Notes: generated by a model not told the origin, from the letters alone. DNA of 64,000 nt from Henriciella sp. AS95 (GCF_038900055.1 NZ_JBBMQM010000001.1:1922001-1986000); one strand, 5' to 3'. Counted from the stretch's first letter, positions 53,170 through 63,379 are shown. Numbers and translations are program-made.

Positions 53170-53934
53170 CTAGATGGCTGGCTGGATCGGCCCTTCGGCG
53201 CGGCCATGCACGAATTGATCAACGTGATCATTGCCAGACGAATCGATCTGCGCTGCTGGCCCGCGCCAGATAATCCGGCCCTCGTACAACATAGCAATTT
53301 CATCAGCGACTTTTCGCGCCGAAGCCATGTCGTGCGTAATGGTCACGGCGGCCGCGCCGAGCGCCTTCACCTGCTCAAGGATCAGGTCATTGATGGCGTC
53401 GGCCGTAATCGGATCAAGGCCCGTTGTCGGCTCGTCGAAGAAAATGAGATCTGGCTTGGTGATGATGGCGCGGGCGAGGGCAACGCGCTTCTGCATCCCA
53501 CCTGAAATTTCAGCCGGGTAGAGATCAGCGACGGATGAGCCGAGCCGAACTTTCTTGAGCGTTTCGATGGCCCGCTCTCTGGCGTCCGATCGTTTCATTT
53601 TTTCCGCATTGAGAAGCCGGAAAGCGACATTCTCCCAGACCGTCAGGCTATCGAACAGTGCGCCTGACTGGAACAACATGCCAATCCGCGCCCGCATGGC
53701 CTCGCGTTCCTTGCCTTGATCATGCGTGACGTCCTCGCCGTTGAACAGGATCTGTCCGGCGTCAGGCGTCATCAGGCCGAGCGCATTCTTGAGCATGACA
53801 GACTTGCCGGAACCCGACCCTCCGAGCACGACAAGCGAATGCCCAGGGGCAACATCAATATCGACGCCGCGAAGGACGTGGTTGGCGCCAAAGCTTTTCT
53901 CAACACCTTTGAGCTGCAGGATGGGCTGGGTCAT
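53170..53934 (-). CDS. mlaF: ABC transporter ATPase (MlaF-like)
   Basis: This 254-residue ATPase has Walker A (LGGSGSGKSVMLKNAL), the signature ISGGMQKRVALARAI, and Walker B with IFFDEPTTGLDP, all close to MlaF. With MlaE it would energise phospholipid transport for outer-membrane asymmetry. It starts 3 bases after the permease gene. No MCE-domain (MlaD) gene is adjacent in the window. Confidence 0.92.
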   Translation of the reverse strand: MTQPILQLKGVEKSFGANHVLRGVDIDVAPGHSLVVLGGSGSGKSVMLKNALGLMTPDAGQILFNGEDVTHDQGKEREAMRARIGMLFQSGALFDSLTVWENVAFRLLNAEKMKRSDARERAIETLKKVRLGSSVADLYPAEISGGMQKRVALARAIITKPDLIFFDEPTTGLDPITADAINDLILEQVKALGAAAVTITHDMASARKVADEIAMLYEGRIIWRGPAAQIDSSGNDHVDQFVHGRAEGPIQPAI

Positions 53935-53937
53935 CGC

Positions 53938-54753
53938 TTAAATTCCTATCCGCACGAACAGGGTGGACAGCATGTAGTTGGACGCAAGGACCAGCACTGC
54001 CGCGCCGACCATGGAAAGGGTCGCTGCCCGGCCGACGCCGGTGGCGCCAGCTTTCGATCTGGAGCCCTGATAACAACCCATGATCGCGATCACTGCGCCA
54101 AACACGACGGCTTTGATCAGGCCGACGACAATATCATCGGTGGTCACGAAATCCACCGTGTTGCGAAGATAGGTGGTGGAATCAAAGTCGAGTGCGAAGA
54201 CACTGACGAGCCAGCCGCCCATCACGCCGACAATGTCTGCGATGAGGACAAGAATGGGCAGGGTAATGCACGCCGCAACAAACCGCGGGGCATAGAGATA
54301 ACGGAAGGGATTTGCTGAGAGGGTTTTCAGCGCGTCGATCTGCTCTGTGACCTTCATCGCGCCAATCTCGGCCGCGATGCCCGCCGTGACTCGGCCCGCC
54401 AGCATCAGGCCGGTAATCGTAGCGCCCAGCTCTCGAGTGATACCGAGAACGACAATGTTCGGCACGAATTGCTCCGCCCCGAACCGGTTACCGCCGGTGT
54501 AAATATTCAACGCGAGCGCAGCGCCGATAAACACGGCTGACAAACCGACAACAGGAAGGGAGTAGAAACCGATTGCGATGATCTGCTTCCAGACCTGGGC
54601 GAGGTTCCAGCCGGGGCTTAGCGCTGACGCAATTGTGCGGCCGGCAAATAGCGACAGGCTACCTGTCTCGGCGAACAAGCCGATAGCGCCCCGTCCGAGC
54701 CATGCGAGCGGATTGGGGAAGCCGCCGGTTTTAGTCGTAGAGCCGTCTGACAC
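53938..54753 (-). CDS. mlaE: MlaE-family ABC transporter permease
   Basis: This protein of about 271 residues has five to six membrane segments and the MlaE patterns PVVGLSAVFIGAALAL, ITGLMLAGRVTAGIAAEIGAM and SRSKAGATGVGRA. The start is uncertain: the GTG at 54753 has AGGATTGGGA ahead of it and overlaps the end of alr; an ATG at 54780 is also in frame but has a poor site. It pairs with the MlaF-like ATPase. Confidence 0.9.
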   Translation of the reverse strand: MSDGSTTKTGGFPNPLAWLGRGAIGLFAETGSLSLFAGRTIASALSPGWNLAQVWKQIIAIGFYSLPVVGLSAVFIGAALALNIYTGGNRFGAEQFVPNIVVLGITRELGATITGLMLAGRVTAGIAAEIGAMKVTEQIDALKTLSANPFRYLYAPRFVAACITLPILVLIADIVGVMGGWLVSVFALDFDSTTYLRNTVDFVTTDDIVVGLIKAVVFGAVIAIMGCYQGSRSKAGATGVGRAATLSMVGAAVLVLASNYMLSTLFVRIGI

Positions 54754-55792
54754 GATGTCCCAATCCTGTAACAAGTTCATAGCCGACTGTGCCGGCGCAT
54801 TTTGCCTGCTCCTCAAGAGGAGCATCCGGCCCGATGAATTGGGCGAACCCGCCCGGTTTGGCAAGGTCTGATGCTGCGCTCACATCGATCGTGATGAGGT
54901 CCATCGATACTCTTCCCATGATCGGACAACGAATGCCGCCGAGCGTTGCAACCCCCTGATTGCCAGCAGACCGAGGGAAGCCGTCGCCATAGCCCAGCGC
55001 AACGGTTGCGAGCAGGGTGTCCTGCTTCAGCTCACATGTTGCGCCGTACCCAACTGTCTCATCGGGGCGTGCTTTCTGAACCGTGAGGATCGGCGCTTCC
55101 AGCGTCATTCCGGGGAGGATGTCGACACCTTCCGGCGGTCGCGGGCCGCCCCCATACAGGCCGATTCCAGGCCGGGTCACGTCAAAGCCGTACATTTGTC
55201 CGAGAAAGCATCCGCCGGTATTGGCCAGGCTGGATTGTATCGAGGTTAACGGACGGATCAAATCACCAAACGTGTAGCACTGACGGGTATTAAGCGGACA
55301 TTTTGGATCGTCGGAATCGACCAGATGGGACATCACGTGAGTCAACGCTGTTCCCCTGGTAAGGTCCAGCATTCGAGCAACGTCATCGGGGCGCACGCCA
55401 AGTCTGTTCATGCCAGTATCGATATGGACAGCGAACGGGATCGTACGATTGTACGAAACCCACTCATCAATTGCCGGCAGCGAGTTCAGGACGGGGACCA
55501 GCTGGGCGTCCCGTACAAGTGTACGATCCTCTTCCTGCGCGCCATTGAAGACCATAATCTTCGCATCAGGTCCGACCGCTTCGCGCAGCTCGGCGCCTTC
55601 TTCCACGTAGGCAACAAAGAAGGTCCGGCACCCGGCATTGTGTAGCGCGCCGGCAACCTGTGCGACGCCATGACCATAGGCATTCGCTTTTACAACGGCG
55701 CCAGTTTCACTTGCTGGCGTTAGCGCACCAATGGTCCGCCAATTCGCAACAATGTTGTCGAGATGAATTGTAGCGCGCGGATGAAGACTCAT
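54731..55792 (-). CDS. alr: alanine racemase
   Basis: This 353-residue PLP enzyme makes D-alanine for peptidoglycan. It has the PLP lysine in VVKANAYGHG (Lys35), FNGAQEE, the dimer-interface GYGDGFPRS and MGRVSMDLITIDV. It follows dnaB and runs into the mlaE gene by overlap. Confidence 0.95.
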   Translation of the reverse strand: MSLHPRATIHLDNIVANWRTIGALTPASETGAVVKANAYGHGVAQVAGALHNAGCRTFFVAYVEEGAELREAVGPDAKIMVFNGAQEEDRTLVRDAQLVPVLNSLPAIDEWVSYNRTIPFAVHIDTGMNRLGVRPDDVARMLDLTRGTALTHVMSHLVDSDDPKCPLNTRQCYTFGDLIRPLTSIQSSLANTGGCFLGQMYGFDVTRPGIGLYGGGPRPPEGVDILPGMTLEAPILTVQKARPDETVGYGATCELKQDTLLATVALGYGDGFPRSAGNQGVATLGGIRCPIMGRVSMDLITIDVSAASDLAKPGGFAQFIGPDAPLEEQAKCAGTVGYELVTGLGHRVRRLYD

Positions 55793-55946
55793 GCATTCGC
55801 GTTAATCTGAGCGGCTTGGTTTGGCAAACCCTGCTGTGGGGAGCAATGCCGGTTTTCGCGCCCTGCCTGCTTTGCGTCACAACCGCTTCGCAGATCAGCC
55901 CACTGAGCGCCCGCCGGGCGATAACGAACTCCGTTTGGTTTAATGA

Positions 55947-57434
55947 TCACTCATAGTCGTCATCGGCGGGCGCGCGGTCCAGATTGCCGAAACGGGTGGT
56001 ATTCGCATCGAATGCAAGCACGACGCGGCCGATCGGGCCATGGCGCTGCTTGCCAATGATGACTTCGGCGGTGCCATAGACTTCGTCCATACGCTGGCGC
56101 CACTTGGTCCACTTCTCTGCGGCCTGAGGATCATCACCACCAGCTTGGGGCTCCGTCCGCTCCAGATAATAGGACTCCCGATAGACGAACATCACAACGT
56201 CTGCGTCCTGTTCGATCGAGCCGGATTCGCGCAGGTCAGACAGTTGAGGCCGCTTGTCGTCTCTCTGCTCCACCGCACGCGATAGCTGCGACAGGGCAAC
56301 GACCGGAACGTTGAGGTCCTTGGCAAGGGCCTTCAGCGACATCGTAATCTGCGTAATTTCCTGAACGCGAGATTCTCCCGCCTTGCCGGAGGAAGCGGTC
56401 AAAAGCTGCAAATAGTCGATCACCACCATATCGAGACCAATGGTCCGCTTGAGGCGGCGAGCCCGCGCGGCGAGCTGGCTGACCGAGATGCCACCCTGGT
56501 CATCGATGTAAAGCGGCAGGTTCTGGAGCTCCTCAGTCGCTTCACGGATTTTCTCGAAATCCTGCGCGTCGAGATCACCCTGGCGGATGCGGTGGGCGTT
56601 GATACCCGTCCGCTCAGCCACGATACGCGTCGCAAGCTGTTCGGACGACATCTCCAGCGAGAAGAAGGCCACCACAGCGCCTTGAACGGTCTTCTTCGAG
56701 CCGTCTTCCTGAACCTCGCGCTTGCAGTGGTGCGCTGCGTTGAAGGCGATGTTCGTCGCCAGCGTCGTTTTACCCATCGATGGGCGACCGGCGAGAATGA
56801 CGAGGTCAGACCGGTGAAAGCCGCCCAGCTTCTGGTCCAGATCGTCGAGATGGGAGGCGATGCCAGCAATCTTGCCGTCCCGCTTATAGGCCGCTTCGGC
56901 CATGAGCAGCGATTCTTTCAGAGCCGCTCCGAATGTCGCGAAGCCTCGGCCGGACGACCCCCGATCGGCCAGGTCGAAAAGAGCGCGCTCGGCCAACTCC
57001 ATCTGGCGGTCACCGTTTTCATCGGCAGCAGGGCGATAGGCGCGTTGCTGCACGCTGGCCCCAATGTCGATCAGCTCTCGCCGCATCGAGAAATCACGGA
57101 TCATGTGTGCATAGTCCGAGATCTCGGGTCCGAACGCCGCAGAATCGAGAAGCTCCGCAAGATAGGCGGCGCCGCCGATCTCCTGCAGTTTATCCGCCTT
57201 TTCAAAGTGCTCGCGAAGCGTGATCCCGTCCGCAACGCGGCCTGACTGGATCATGTTTGAGCAGACTTCGAAGATTTCCTGGTGCGGAATTGAGTAAAAA
57301 TCACCCGGTCTCAGCGTGTCTGCGACGCGCTGAAAAGCGTTATTGTCATACAGGATTGCGCCGATGACGGCGGCTTCTGCGGACAGATTGTGCGGTGCCT
57401 CCACAGTGGAGGGCGGGTTCGACATATCGTTCAT
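55947..57434 (-). CDS. dnaB: replicative DNA helicase DnaB
   Basis: This protein of about 495 residues has the DnaB N-terminal helical domain (LSAEAAVIGAILYDNNAF, FYSIPHQEIFEVC) and a RecA-like motor with Walker A (GRPSMGKTTLATNIA), VVIDYLQLL and the C-terminal DLRESGSIEQDAD. The ATG at 57434 fits the family; an upstream TTG-initiated extension (57473) is less likely. It is downstream of rplI, separated by a terminator. Confidence 0.97.
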   Translation of the reverse strand: MNDMSNPPSTVEAPHNLSAEAAVIGAILYDNNAFQRVADTLRPGDFYSIPHQEIFEVCSNMIQSGRVADGITLREHFEKADKLQEIGGAAYLAELLDSAAFGPEISDYAHMIRDFSMRRELIDIGASVQQRAYRPAADENGDRQMELAERALFDLADRGSSGRGFATFGAALKESLLMAEAAYKRDGKIAGIASHLDDLDQKLGGFHRSDLVILAGRPSMGKTTLATNIAFNAAHHCKREVQEDGSKKTVQGAVVAFFSLEMSSEQLATRIVAERTGINAHRIRQGDLDAQDFEKIREATEELQNLPLYIDDQGGISVSQLAARARRLKRTIGLDMVVIDYLQLLTASSGKAGESRVQEITQITMSLKALAKDLNVPVVALSQLSRAVEQRDDKRPQLSDLRESGSIEQDADVVMFVYRESYYLERTEPQAGGDDPQAAEKWTKWRQRMDEVYGTAEVIIGKQRHGPIGRVVLAFDANTTRFGNLDRAPADDDYE

Positions 57435-57588
57435 GGTTTGGACCAGTGTGACTGCATTTGCGATATTAACCAAGAGAGCATCGAGATTGCAGGCTTGACT
57501 CGCAGCTAACCAGCGCGGTTTTGCGGTCGGTCCACAGAGGATTCTTTAGCTGTGGACAAGCCCGGATAGACCGGGGGTTCCGGTCACG

Positions 57589-57622
57589 AAAAAAGGCCGC
57601 ACCCGATTGAGCGCGGCCTTTT
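57589..57622 (-). terminator. rho-independent terminator of the rpsF-rpsR-rplI operon
   Basis: AAAAGGCCGC (57591-57600) and GCGGCCTTTT (57613-57622) form a strong stem with a 12-base loop. On the minus strand the stem is followed by a T run (six T, complement of 57589-57594). It lies 21 bases after the rplI stop. Confidence 0.9.
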
Positions 57623-57643
57623 GAAAAAGACGTGATGGTTGGC

Positions 57644-58234
57644 TTAGTCTTCGTCGCTCTCGCGGGCCGTTTCCATCATTTCAGCATTCGCTTCCGCCAT
57701 TTCTGCGGCTTGCTCTGCGGCTGCACCTTGTTGCTCAGCCTGGATGGTTTCGATGACATCTTCGCCAGCAGCCTGACGATCAGCTTCTTCCTGCGAACGA
57801 GCGACGTTCACAGAGATTGAAACCGCGACTTCAGCGTGAAGGCGCACGTCCATCTCGTAGATGCCAATCGTCTTGATCGGCTGGTCCAGCTTGATCTGGC
57901 CGCGGCGGACCTTGAAGTCTTGCTCGGCCAGCGCATCGACGATGTCGCGGGTCGAGACAGAACCGTAAAGGTTGCCAGTGTCGGAAGACTGACGAATGAG
58001 AACGAGTTCAGTGCCGTCGAGGCTCTGGCCCTGGGTCTCGGCTTCCGAGCGGGCTTCAGCATTGCGCTTTTCAATGACGTCGCGTTCCGCAGCGAAGCGG
58101 GCACGGTTCTTGTCATTGGCAATAAGCGCCTTGCCGCGAGGCAGCAGGAAGTTACGGGCGAAACCGTTCTTCACTGTCACTTCTTCGCCAAGCTCGCCGA
58201 GGTTTTCAACGCGTTCAAGAAGGATGATATCCAT
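57644..58234 (-). CDS. rplI: ribosomal protein bL9
   Basis: This 196-residue protein opens with MDIILLERVENLGELGEEVTVK and NGFARNFLLPRGKALIAN, the hallmark of bL9. It has an acidic, Ala/Glu-rich C-terminal extension (about residues 150-196) beyond the usual 150 residues. It is the last gene of the rpsF-rpsR-rplI operon. Confidence 0.97.
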   Translation of the reverse strand: MDIILLERVENLGELGEEVTVKNGFARNFLLPRGKALIANDKNRARFAAERDVIEKRNAEARSEAETQGQSLDGTELVLIRQSSDTGNLYGSVSTRDIVDALAEQDFKVRRGQIKLDQPIKTIGIYEMDVRLHAEVAVSISVNVARSQEEADRQAAGEDVIETIQAEQQGAAAEQAAEMAEANAEMMETARESDED

Positions 58235-58246
58235 GTGGGTGTCCTC

Positions 58247-58519
58247 CTACTTCACAGTGAATGGCAGAAGCGCGAGCATGCGGGCGCGTTTGATGGCGCG
58301 GGCAAGCTTACGCTGGTTCTTGACGTTCACAGCGGTGATCCGTGACGGGACGATTTTGCCCTTCTCGGAGATGTAGCGCTGAAGGAGTTTTACGTCCTTG
58401 TAGTCAATCTCCGGTGCACCTTCGCCCGAAAACGGGTCGACCTTGCGGCGGCGATTGAATGTCCGGCGGGCCGGAATGTTGGTGATGTTGATATCACCTG
58501 CATTGTTTTCTGATGACAT
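58247..58519 (-). CDS. rpsR: ribosomal protein bS18
   Basis: This 90-residue protein has [34 protein letters not shown] and [19 protein letters not shown], matching bS18, which binds bS6 in the 30S subunit. It lies between rpsF and rplI. Confidence 0.97.
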   Translation of the reverse strand: MSSENNAGDINITNIPARRTFNRRRKVDPFSGEGAPEIDYKDVKLLQRYISEKGKIVPSRITAVNVKNQRKLARAIKRARMLALLPFTVK

Positions 58520-58530
58520 GTTGCTTCCCC

Positions 58531-58869
58531 TTAGTCCTTGCTGCGGCCTTTACGGCCCATCATCGCGGACGGCTCATCGTCGAGCTGATCGACTCTGATC
58601 GTCATGTAACGGATGACGTCGTCGGAGATCCGCTGGCGGCGCTCAAGCTCTGCAATCGCTTCGGCCGGGCCGTCGATGTTGAGCAGGGAGTAGTGACCCT
58701 TGCGCTGCTTGTTGATCGGATAGGAGAGGTTGCGCAGACCCCAATATTCGGTCTTGCCGACCTTGGCGCCTTGGCCTTTCAGCCATTCGCTGAGCTCTTC
58801 GATCTGGGTCTCCACCTGTGCAGGCGAGATGTCCGGCCGAGAAATCAGCACGTGTTCGTAATATGACAT
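58531..58869 (-). CDS. rpsF: ribosomal protein bS6
   Basis: This 112-residue protein has [38 protein letters not shown] and [12 protein letters not shown], matching bS6. The C-terminal tail is short. It begins the operon; its promoter lies in 58870-59025. Confidence 0.97.
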   Translation of the reverse strand: MSYYEHVLISRPDISPAQVETQIEELSEWLKGQGAKVGKTEYWGLRNLSYPINKQRKGHYSLLNIDGPAEAIAELERRQRISDDVIRYMTIRVDQLDDEPSAMMGRKGRSKD

Positions 58870-59025
58870 TTTGCTTTCCCATGGTTCTGAGTTGCGGCGC
58901 TGGAGTGGCGGGAAACCTCTCCGGCGATGGCCCCTGACATGTGCAGCTCATTCCGCACCGCAGGACCGCATCCCGTTGAAGCGCGGCTTAAACCTTAAAC
59001 TGTGGATAAAATCAAGCCGCCAGGC

Positions 59026-59856
59026 TCAGTCCTCATCGGCCGACCCGGCATTCATGAGCCGCATCAGTTTCTCGCCGGGCAGCCGTTCCATAAATCCAAA
59101 CGTGCCGCTCTCTAAAAGTTCTTCTCCAGCGTCGATCAGAGCGCCATAGGCCAGGCTATTGAAGACTGCGCCGACGCTGACGCGGCGAACGCCAATTTCT
59201 GCCAGTTCAGAGACAGGAACGCGGTTGGCTGAGGGGCCCAAAAGTACGTTCACCGGGCGGTCAACCGACGAGAGCAAGGACTTGATGTCATCGAGCGTGC
59301 GAAGGCCCGGCGCATAGAGACAATGTGCGCCAGCGTCCTGATAGGCCTGCAGCCGGGCAATGGTATCTGTGAGATCCGGACTGCCCGTGAAAAAGTTCTC
59401 TGCGCGCGCCGTCACGATGAACGGGAAGGGCAGGGCATTGGCAACTTCAACCGCCGCAGCCACACGTTCGGTGGCCGCCGCAAGGTCATACTGCTGTCCG
59501 GGTTCGCCGGAGAAGTCCTCGATCGACCCACCGACAAGACCGACCTCCGACGCCATCCGGATTGTTTCGGCGCAGTCTTCGGGCGTATCGCCAAAACCGT
59601 TCTCCAGGTCGGCGGTGACCGGCAGGTCAGTCGCTGCGCACAGCGCTCGCGCATGGGCGATCACCATGTCGCGAGTCACTCGATAATCGTCGACGCCAGT
59701 TGAACGCGCAAAGCCGGCACTCGTGGTCGCCAGCGCCTTGAAACCGAGACCGGCGAGAATTCGGGCCGACCCACGATCCCAGGGATTGGGTAGAGCAAAG
59801 CAACCCTCTTGGTGAAGCGATTGGAAGGCTTTCGCCCGATTTGCCTGACTGGTCAT
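59026..59856 (-). CDS. isocitrate lyase/PEP mutase-family protein
   Basis: This 276-residue TIM-barrel protein shows LPNPWDRGSARILAGLGFKAL, TTSAGFARSTG, LPVTADLENGFG (metal-binding Asp/Glu) and ARAENFF. The family includes oxaloacetate decarboxylase-like and 2-methylisocitrate lyase-like enzymes. The KKCG catalytic motif of true lyases is not visible, so the reaction is uncertain. Confidence 0.88.
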   Translation of the reverse strand: MTSQANRAKAFQSLHQEGCFALPNPWDRGSARILAGLGFKALATTSAGFARSTGVDDYRVTRDMVIAHARALCAATDLPVTADLENGFGDTPEDCAETIRMASEVGLVGGSIEDFSGEPGQQYDLAAATERVAAAVEVANALPFPFIVTARAENFFTGSPDLTDTIARLQAYQDAGAHCLYAPGLRTLDDIKSLLSSVDRPVNVLLGPSANRVPVSELAEIGVRRVSVGAVFNSLAYGALIDAGEELLESGTFGFMERLPGEKLMRLMNAGSADED

Positions 59857-60004
59857 GTCGATCCATTAGCTATGTGTGTGGACGTGCAGGATATGCAGCG
59901 CAAGGCAGCCTGGTCGCCACCCGATACTTGCGCATCAGACTGGACCCTTCTAGGCAGTGCGCCAAACGAAAAAACGATTCACATAAACCAAAGGGCAGGG
60001 CGTC

Positions 60005-60949
60005 ATGACGAAGTTTGCGTTCATTTTCCCGGGACAAGGCAGCCAGTTCATCGGCATGGGCAAGGACCTTGCTGATGCTTTTCCAGAAGCCAAAGCCGTT
60101 TTCGACGAAGTTGACTCCGCGCTGGGCCAAGACCTCTCCAGCCTGATCTGGACGGGCGATGAAGAGCAGCTGAAGCTCACGGCAAACACCCAACCAGCCC
60201 TGATGGCCGTCAGTGTCGCCGCCATGCGCGCTCTGCAATCCAAAGGCGTTGGGCCCGAGAAGGCGGCATTCGTCGCAGGACACTCACTTGGCGAGTACTC
60301 CGCTTTGGCGGCGAGCGGCGCGATCAGCGTTGCGGACGCAGCCCGTGTCCTGCGCATTCGCGGCAATGCCATGCAGGCGGCTGTTCCAGCCGGTGAGGGC
60401 GCCATGGCAGCTCTCCTCGGTGCAGACCCCGATCAAGCCGTTGCGGTGTGTGAACTGGGCGCAGCCGAGGGCGGCGTGTGTGAGATCGCAAACGACAACG
60501 CGCCGGGTCAGATTGTCATCTCTGGCTCGAAAGCGGCTGTCGAGCTTGCCGCGTCCAAGGTGTCAGAGGTCGGCGTGAAAAAGGCGATGATGCTTCCGGT
60601 CAGTGCGCCGTTTCACTGCTCCATGATGCAGCCTGCGGCAGACGCCATGATGGAAGCCCTGGCGGGCATCGAGGTCAAAGCGCCGGCGACGGCGCTTGTG
60701 GCGAACGTGACCGCTGAGCCGACGACTGATCCGGCTGCTATCCGCCAGCAACTGATCGAGCAGGTCACAGGACAGGTCCGCTGGCGCGAAAGCGTCGAGT
60801 TTATGGTCTCACAGGGCGTTGACCTGTTCGTCGAGGCCGGAGCCGGCAAAGTCCTTACCGTGATGAACCGCCGGACGGCTAAAAGCGTCGAGGGGCTGAC
60901 TTTGGGAACACCCGAAGAGGTCGAATCAGTTGCAGAACGGCTCGGCTAG
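60005..60949 (+). CDS. fabD: malonyl-CoA:ACP transacylase
   Basis: This 314-residue enzyme loads malonate onto ACP. It has IFPGQGSQFIGMG at the N-terminus, the nucleophile Ser in GHSLGEYSAL (about residue 98) and His in APFHCSMM. It leads the fabD-fabG-acpP-fabF cluster. Confidence 0.97.
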   Translation: MTKFAFIFPGQGSQFIGMGKDLADAFPEAKAVFDEVDSALGQDLSSLIWTGDEEQLKLTANTQPALMAVSVAAMRALQSKGVGPEKAAFVAGHSLGEYSALAASGAISVADAARVLRIRGNAMQAAVPAGEGAMAALLGADPDQAVAVCELGAAEGGVCEIANDNAPGQIVISGSKAAVELAASKVSEVGVKKAMMLPVSAPFHCSMMQPAADAMMEALAGIEVKAPATALVANVTAEPTTDPAAIRQQLIEQVTGQVRWRESVEFMVSQGVDLFVEAGAGKVLTVMNRRTAKSVEGLTLGTPEEVESVAERLG

Positions 60950-61002
60950 GGCGACATAGTCCCCAACATTGATACGAAACGCTCGGGAAGAAGGACGAAA
61001 CC

Positions 61003-61740
61003 ATGTTTGATCTTACTGGCCGCACGGCGCTGGTAACTGGCGCATCAGGTGGCATCGGAAGCGCGATTGCAAAATCCCTTTCGGATGCAGGCGCAAAAGT
61101 CGCCTTGTCCGGTACCCGCGAAGGTGTCCTCGAAGACGTCAAAGCTTCCCTCTCTGGCGAAGCCGCAGTCGTCACGGCCAATCTCGGTGATGCAGAATCT
61201 GTCGATGGACTTGTTGGCCGCGCCGAAGAGGCCATTGGCCCCCTCGATATCCTCGTGGCGAATGCGGGCATCACCCGCGATGGACTGCTGATGCGGATGA
61301 AGGACGAAGATTGGAATGACGTGCTCAACATCAATCTGGGCTCTTATTACCGCCTCACCAAGTCCGCGATGAGAGGCATGATGAAGCGCCGTCACGGCCG
61401 AATCGTTGGCATTACGTCCGTGGTCGGCGTGATGGGAAATCCCGGCCAGGCGAATTATTGCGCGTCCAAAGCTGGCATGATCGGCTTCACGAAATCGGTG
61501 GCGCAGGAAGTCGGCAGCCGTGGAATCACGGTGAACTGTGTCGCTCCGGGCTTTATCCAGTCGCCGATGACGGACGGACTGCCAGAAACGCAAAAAGATG
61601 CGCTGTTAGGACAGATTCCGGCCGGAAAACTCGGTCAGGGTAGCGACATTGCTGCCGCTGTGGTTTACCTGTCGTCAGATGAAGCGGCCTATGTCACAGG
61701 CCAGACGCTTCACGTGAATGGCGGTATGGCTATGATTTAA
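61003..61740 (+). CDS. fabG: 3-oxoacyl-ACP reductase
   Basis: This 245-residue SDR has TALVTGASGGIGSAIAK, NAGITRDGLLMRMKDEDW, the Ser and YCASK (Tyr/Lys) active-site residues and the C-terminal YVTGQTLHVNGGMAM. It carries out the first reduction of the fatty-acid cycle. Confidence 0.97.
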   Translation: MFDLTGRTALVTGASGGIGSAIAKSLSDAGAKVALSGTREGVLEDVKASLSGEAAVVTANLGDAESVDGLVGRAEEAIGPLDILVANAGITRDGLLMRMKDEDWNDVLNINLGSYYRLTKSAMRGMMKRRHGRIVGITSVVGVMGNPGQANYCASKAGMIGFTKSVAQEVGSRGITVNCVAPGFIQSPMTDGLPETQKDALLGQIPAGKLGQGSDIAAAVVYLSSDEAAYVTGQTLHVNGGMAMI

Positions 61741-61849
61741 GGCTGTTTACCAAACAGTTGAAGCCCTTGGCGACGTGATTATCTTCGTGCTACGGGGCAT
61801 CCCAAGACCGGTTCGGTCTTCCTATCAGACATCATGAGAGAGGTTTTCC

Positions 61850-62086
61850 ATGTCTGACGTTTTCGAGCGTGTAAAAAAGATCGTTGTCGAGAATCTCGAC
61901 GTTGAGGGCGACAAGGTCGTCGAAACTGCAAGCTTCATCGATGACCTCGGTGCTGACTCTCTCGACCTCGTCGAGCTGGTCATGGCTTTCGAGGAAGAGT
62001 TCAACATCGAGATCCCGGACGATGTTCAAGAAAACATTCGTACCGTTGGTGACGCTGTCACCCACATCAAGGCACACGTCTCCTAG
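61850..62086 (+). CDS. acpP: acyl carrier protein
   Basis: This 78-residue acidic protein has the phosphopantetheine site in [17 protein letters not shown] (Ser37). It carries growing acyl chains. A gap of about 110 bases separates it from fabG, so it may have its own promoter. Confidence 0.97.
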   Translation: MSDVFERVKKIVVENLDVEGDKVVETASFIDDLGADSLDLVELVMAFEEEFNIEIPDDVQENIRTVGDAVTHIKAHVS

Positions 62087-62095
62087 GAGCTGCTG

Positions 62096-63379
62096 ATGCG
62101 TCGCGTCGTCATTACCGGAATCGGTATCGTGTCCCCGCTTGCAAACGGGACCGAGGCCACATGGGAACGCCTTATTGCAGGCAAGTCCGGAGCGGGTCCC
62201 ATTGACCTGTTCGATACAAAGGATGTGCCCTGCAAGATCGCCTTTCAGGTTCCGTGGAATGACGGCCGCGGCGGCGGCAGTGCGGATGATCCGCACGCCT
62301 TCGACCCCGATAAGGCGGCAAGTTCCAAGGAACGTCGCCGGATCGATGAGTTCATCCTCTACGCGCTTGCTGCATCAGACGAATGCGTCGAGGACTCTGG
62401 CTGGAAACCGGAATCGGACAATGACAAGGAGCGCACAGGCGTTCTGATCGGGTCCGGAATCGGTGGTCTCCAGTCAATCTACGACACGGCAATCACACTG
62501 CACACGCAGGGCGCTCGCCGGGTCAGCCCGTTCTTTATCCCATCGGCTTTGATCAACCTGGCCTCCGGGCAGGTTTCCATCCGTCACGGATTTAAAGGGC
62601 CCAACCACTCGGTCGTCACGGCCTGCGCGACAGGGGCTCACGCCATTGGCGACTCAGCCCGTCTCATCAAATACGGTGATGCCGACGTCATGCTGGCTGG
62701 CGGTGCCGAGGCTGTGATCTGTGAGATCGGCATTGCCGGTTTCTGCGCGGCCAAGGCGATGTCGACCAATTTCAACGACACGCCTGAGAAGGCTTCGCGT
62801 CCCTATGACAAGGATCGCGACGGCTTCGTCATGGGCGAGGGCGCCGCAGTCGTCATGCTCGAAGAGTATGAGCACGCAAAAGCGCGCGGTGCGAAGATCT
62901 ATGCCGAAGTGGCGGGCTACGGCCTCACGGGCGACGCCTATCACATCACAGCACCCGCCGAAGGATCTGAAGGCGGCTACCGCGCCATGAAGATGGCGCT
63001 TGGTCATTCCGGTCTTGATGTGTCCGACATCGACTACGTCAACACCCATGGCACCTCGACGCCAAAAGGCGACGAAGGTGAAATTGGCGCTGTTGAACGG
63101 CTCTTTGGCGATCACACAAAGAACTTGTCACTGTCATCGACGAAGTCTGCGGTTGGCCATTTGCTTGGTGCAGCGGGTGCCATTGAGAGCGCTTTCTGTG
63201 CGCTCGCGATCCGCGACCAGGTGATGCCGCCGACCCTCAATCTGGACAATCCAAGCGTGGACACACCTATCGACCTCATTCCGCACAAAGCGAAAAAAGG
63301 TCAGGTCCGGGCAGCGATGTCGAACAGTTTCGGCTTTGGCGGCACGAATGCCTGTCTGATCCTTAAGCAGGCTGACTAG
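62096..63379 (+). CDS. fabF: 3-oxoacyl-ACP synthase II
   Basis: This 427-residue condensing enzyme has the nucleophilic Cys in VVTACATGAHAIGDS, the two His in NTHGTSTPKGD and KSAVGHLLGAAG, and SFGFGGTNACLIL at the end. It starts 9 bases after acpP. Confidence 0.97.
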   Translation: MRRVVITGIGIVSPLANGTEATWERLIAGKSGAGPIDLFDTKDVPCKIAFQVPWNDGRGGGSADDPHAFDPDKAASSKERRRIDEFILYALAASDECVEDSGWKPESDNDKERTGVLIGSGIGGLQSIYDTAITLHTQGARRVSPFFIPSALINLASGQVSIRHGFKGPNHSVVTACATGAHAIGDSARLIKYGDADVMLAGGAEAVICEIGIAGFCAAKAMSTNFNDTPEKASRPYDKDRDGFVMGEGAAVVMLEEYEHAKARGAKIYAEVAGYGLTGDAYHITAPAEGSEGGYRAMKMALGHSGLDVSDIDYVNTHGTSTPKGDEGEIGAVERLFGDHTKNLSLSSTKSAVGHLLGAAGAIESAFCALAIRDQVMPPTLNLDNPSVDTPIDLIPHKAKKGQVRAAMSNSFGFGGTNACLILKQAD

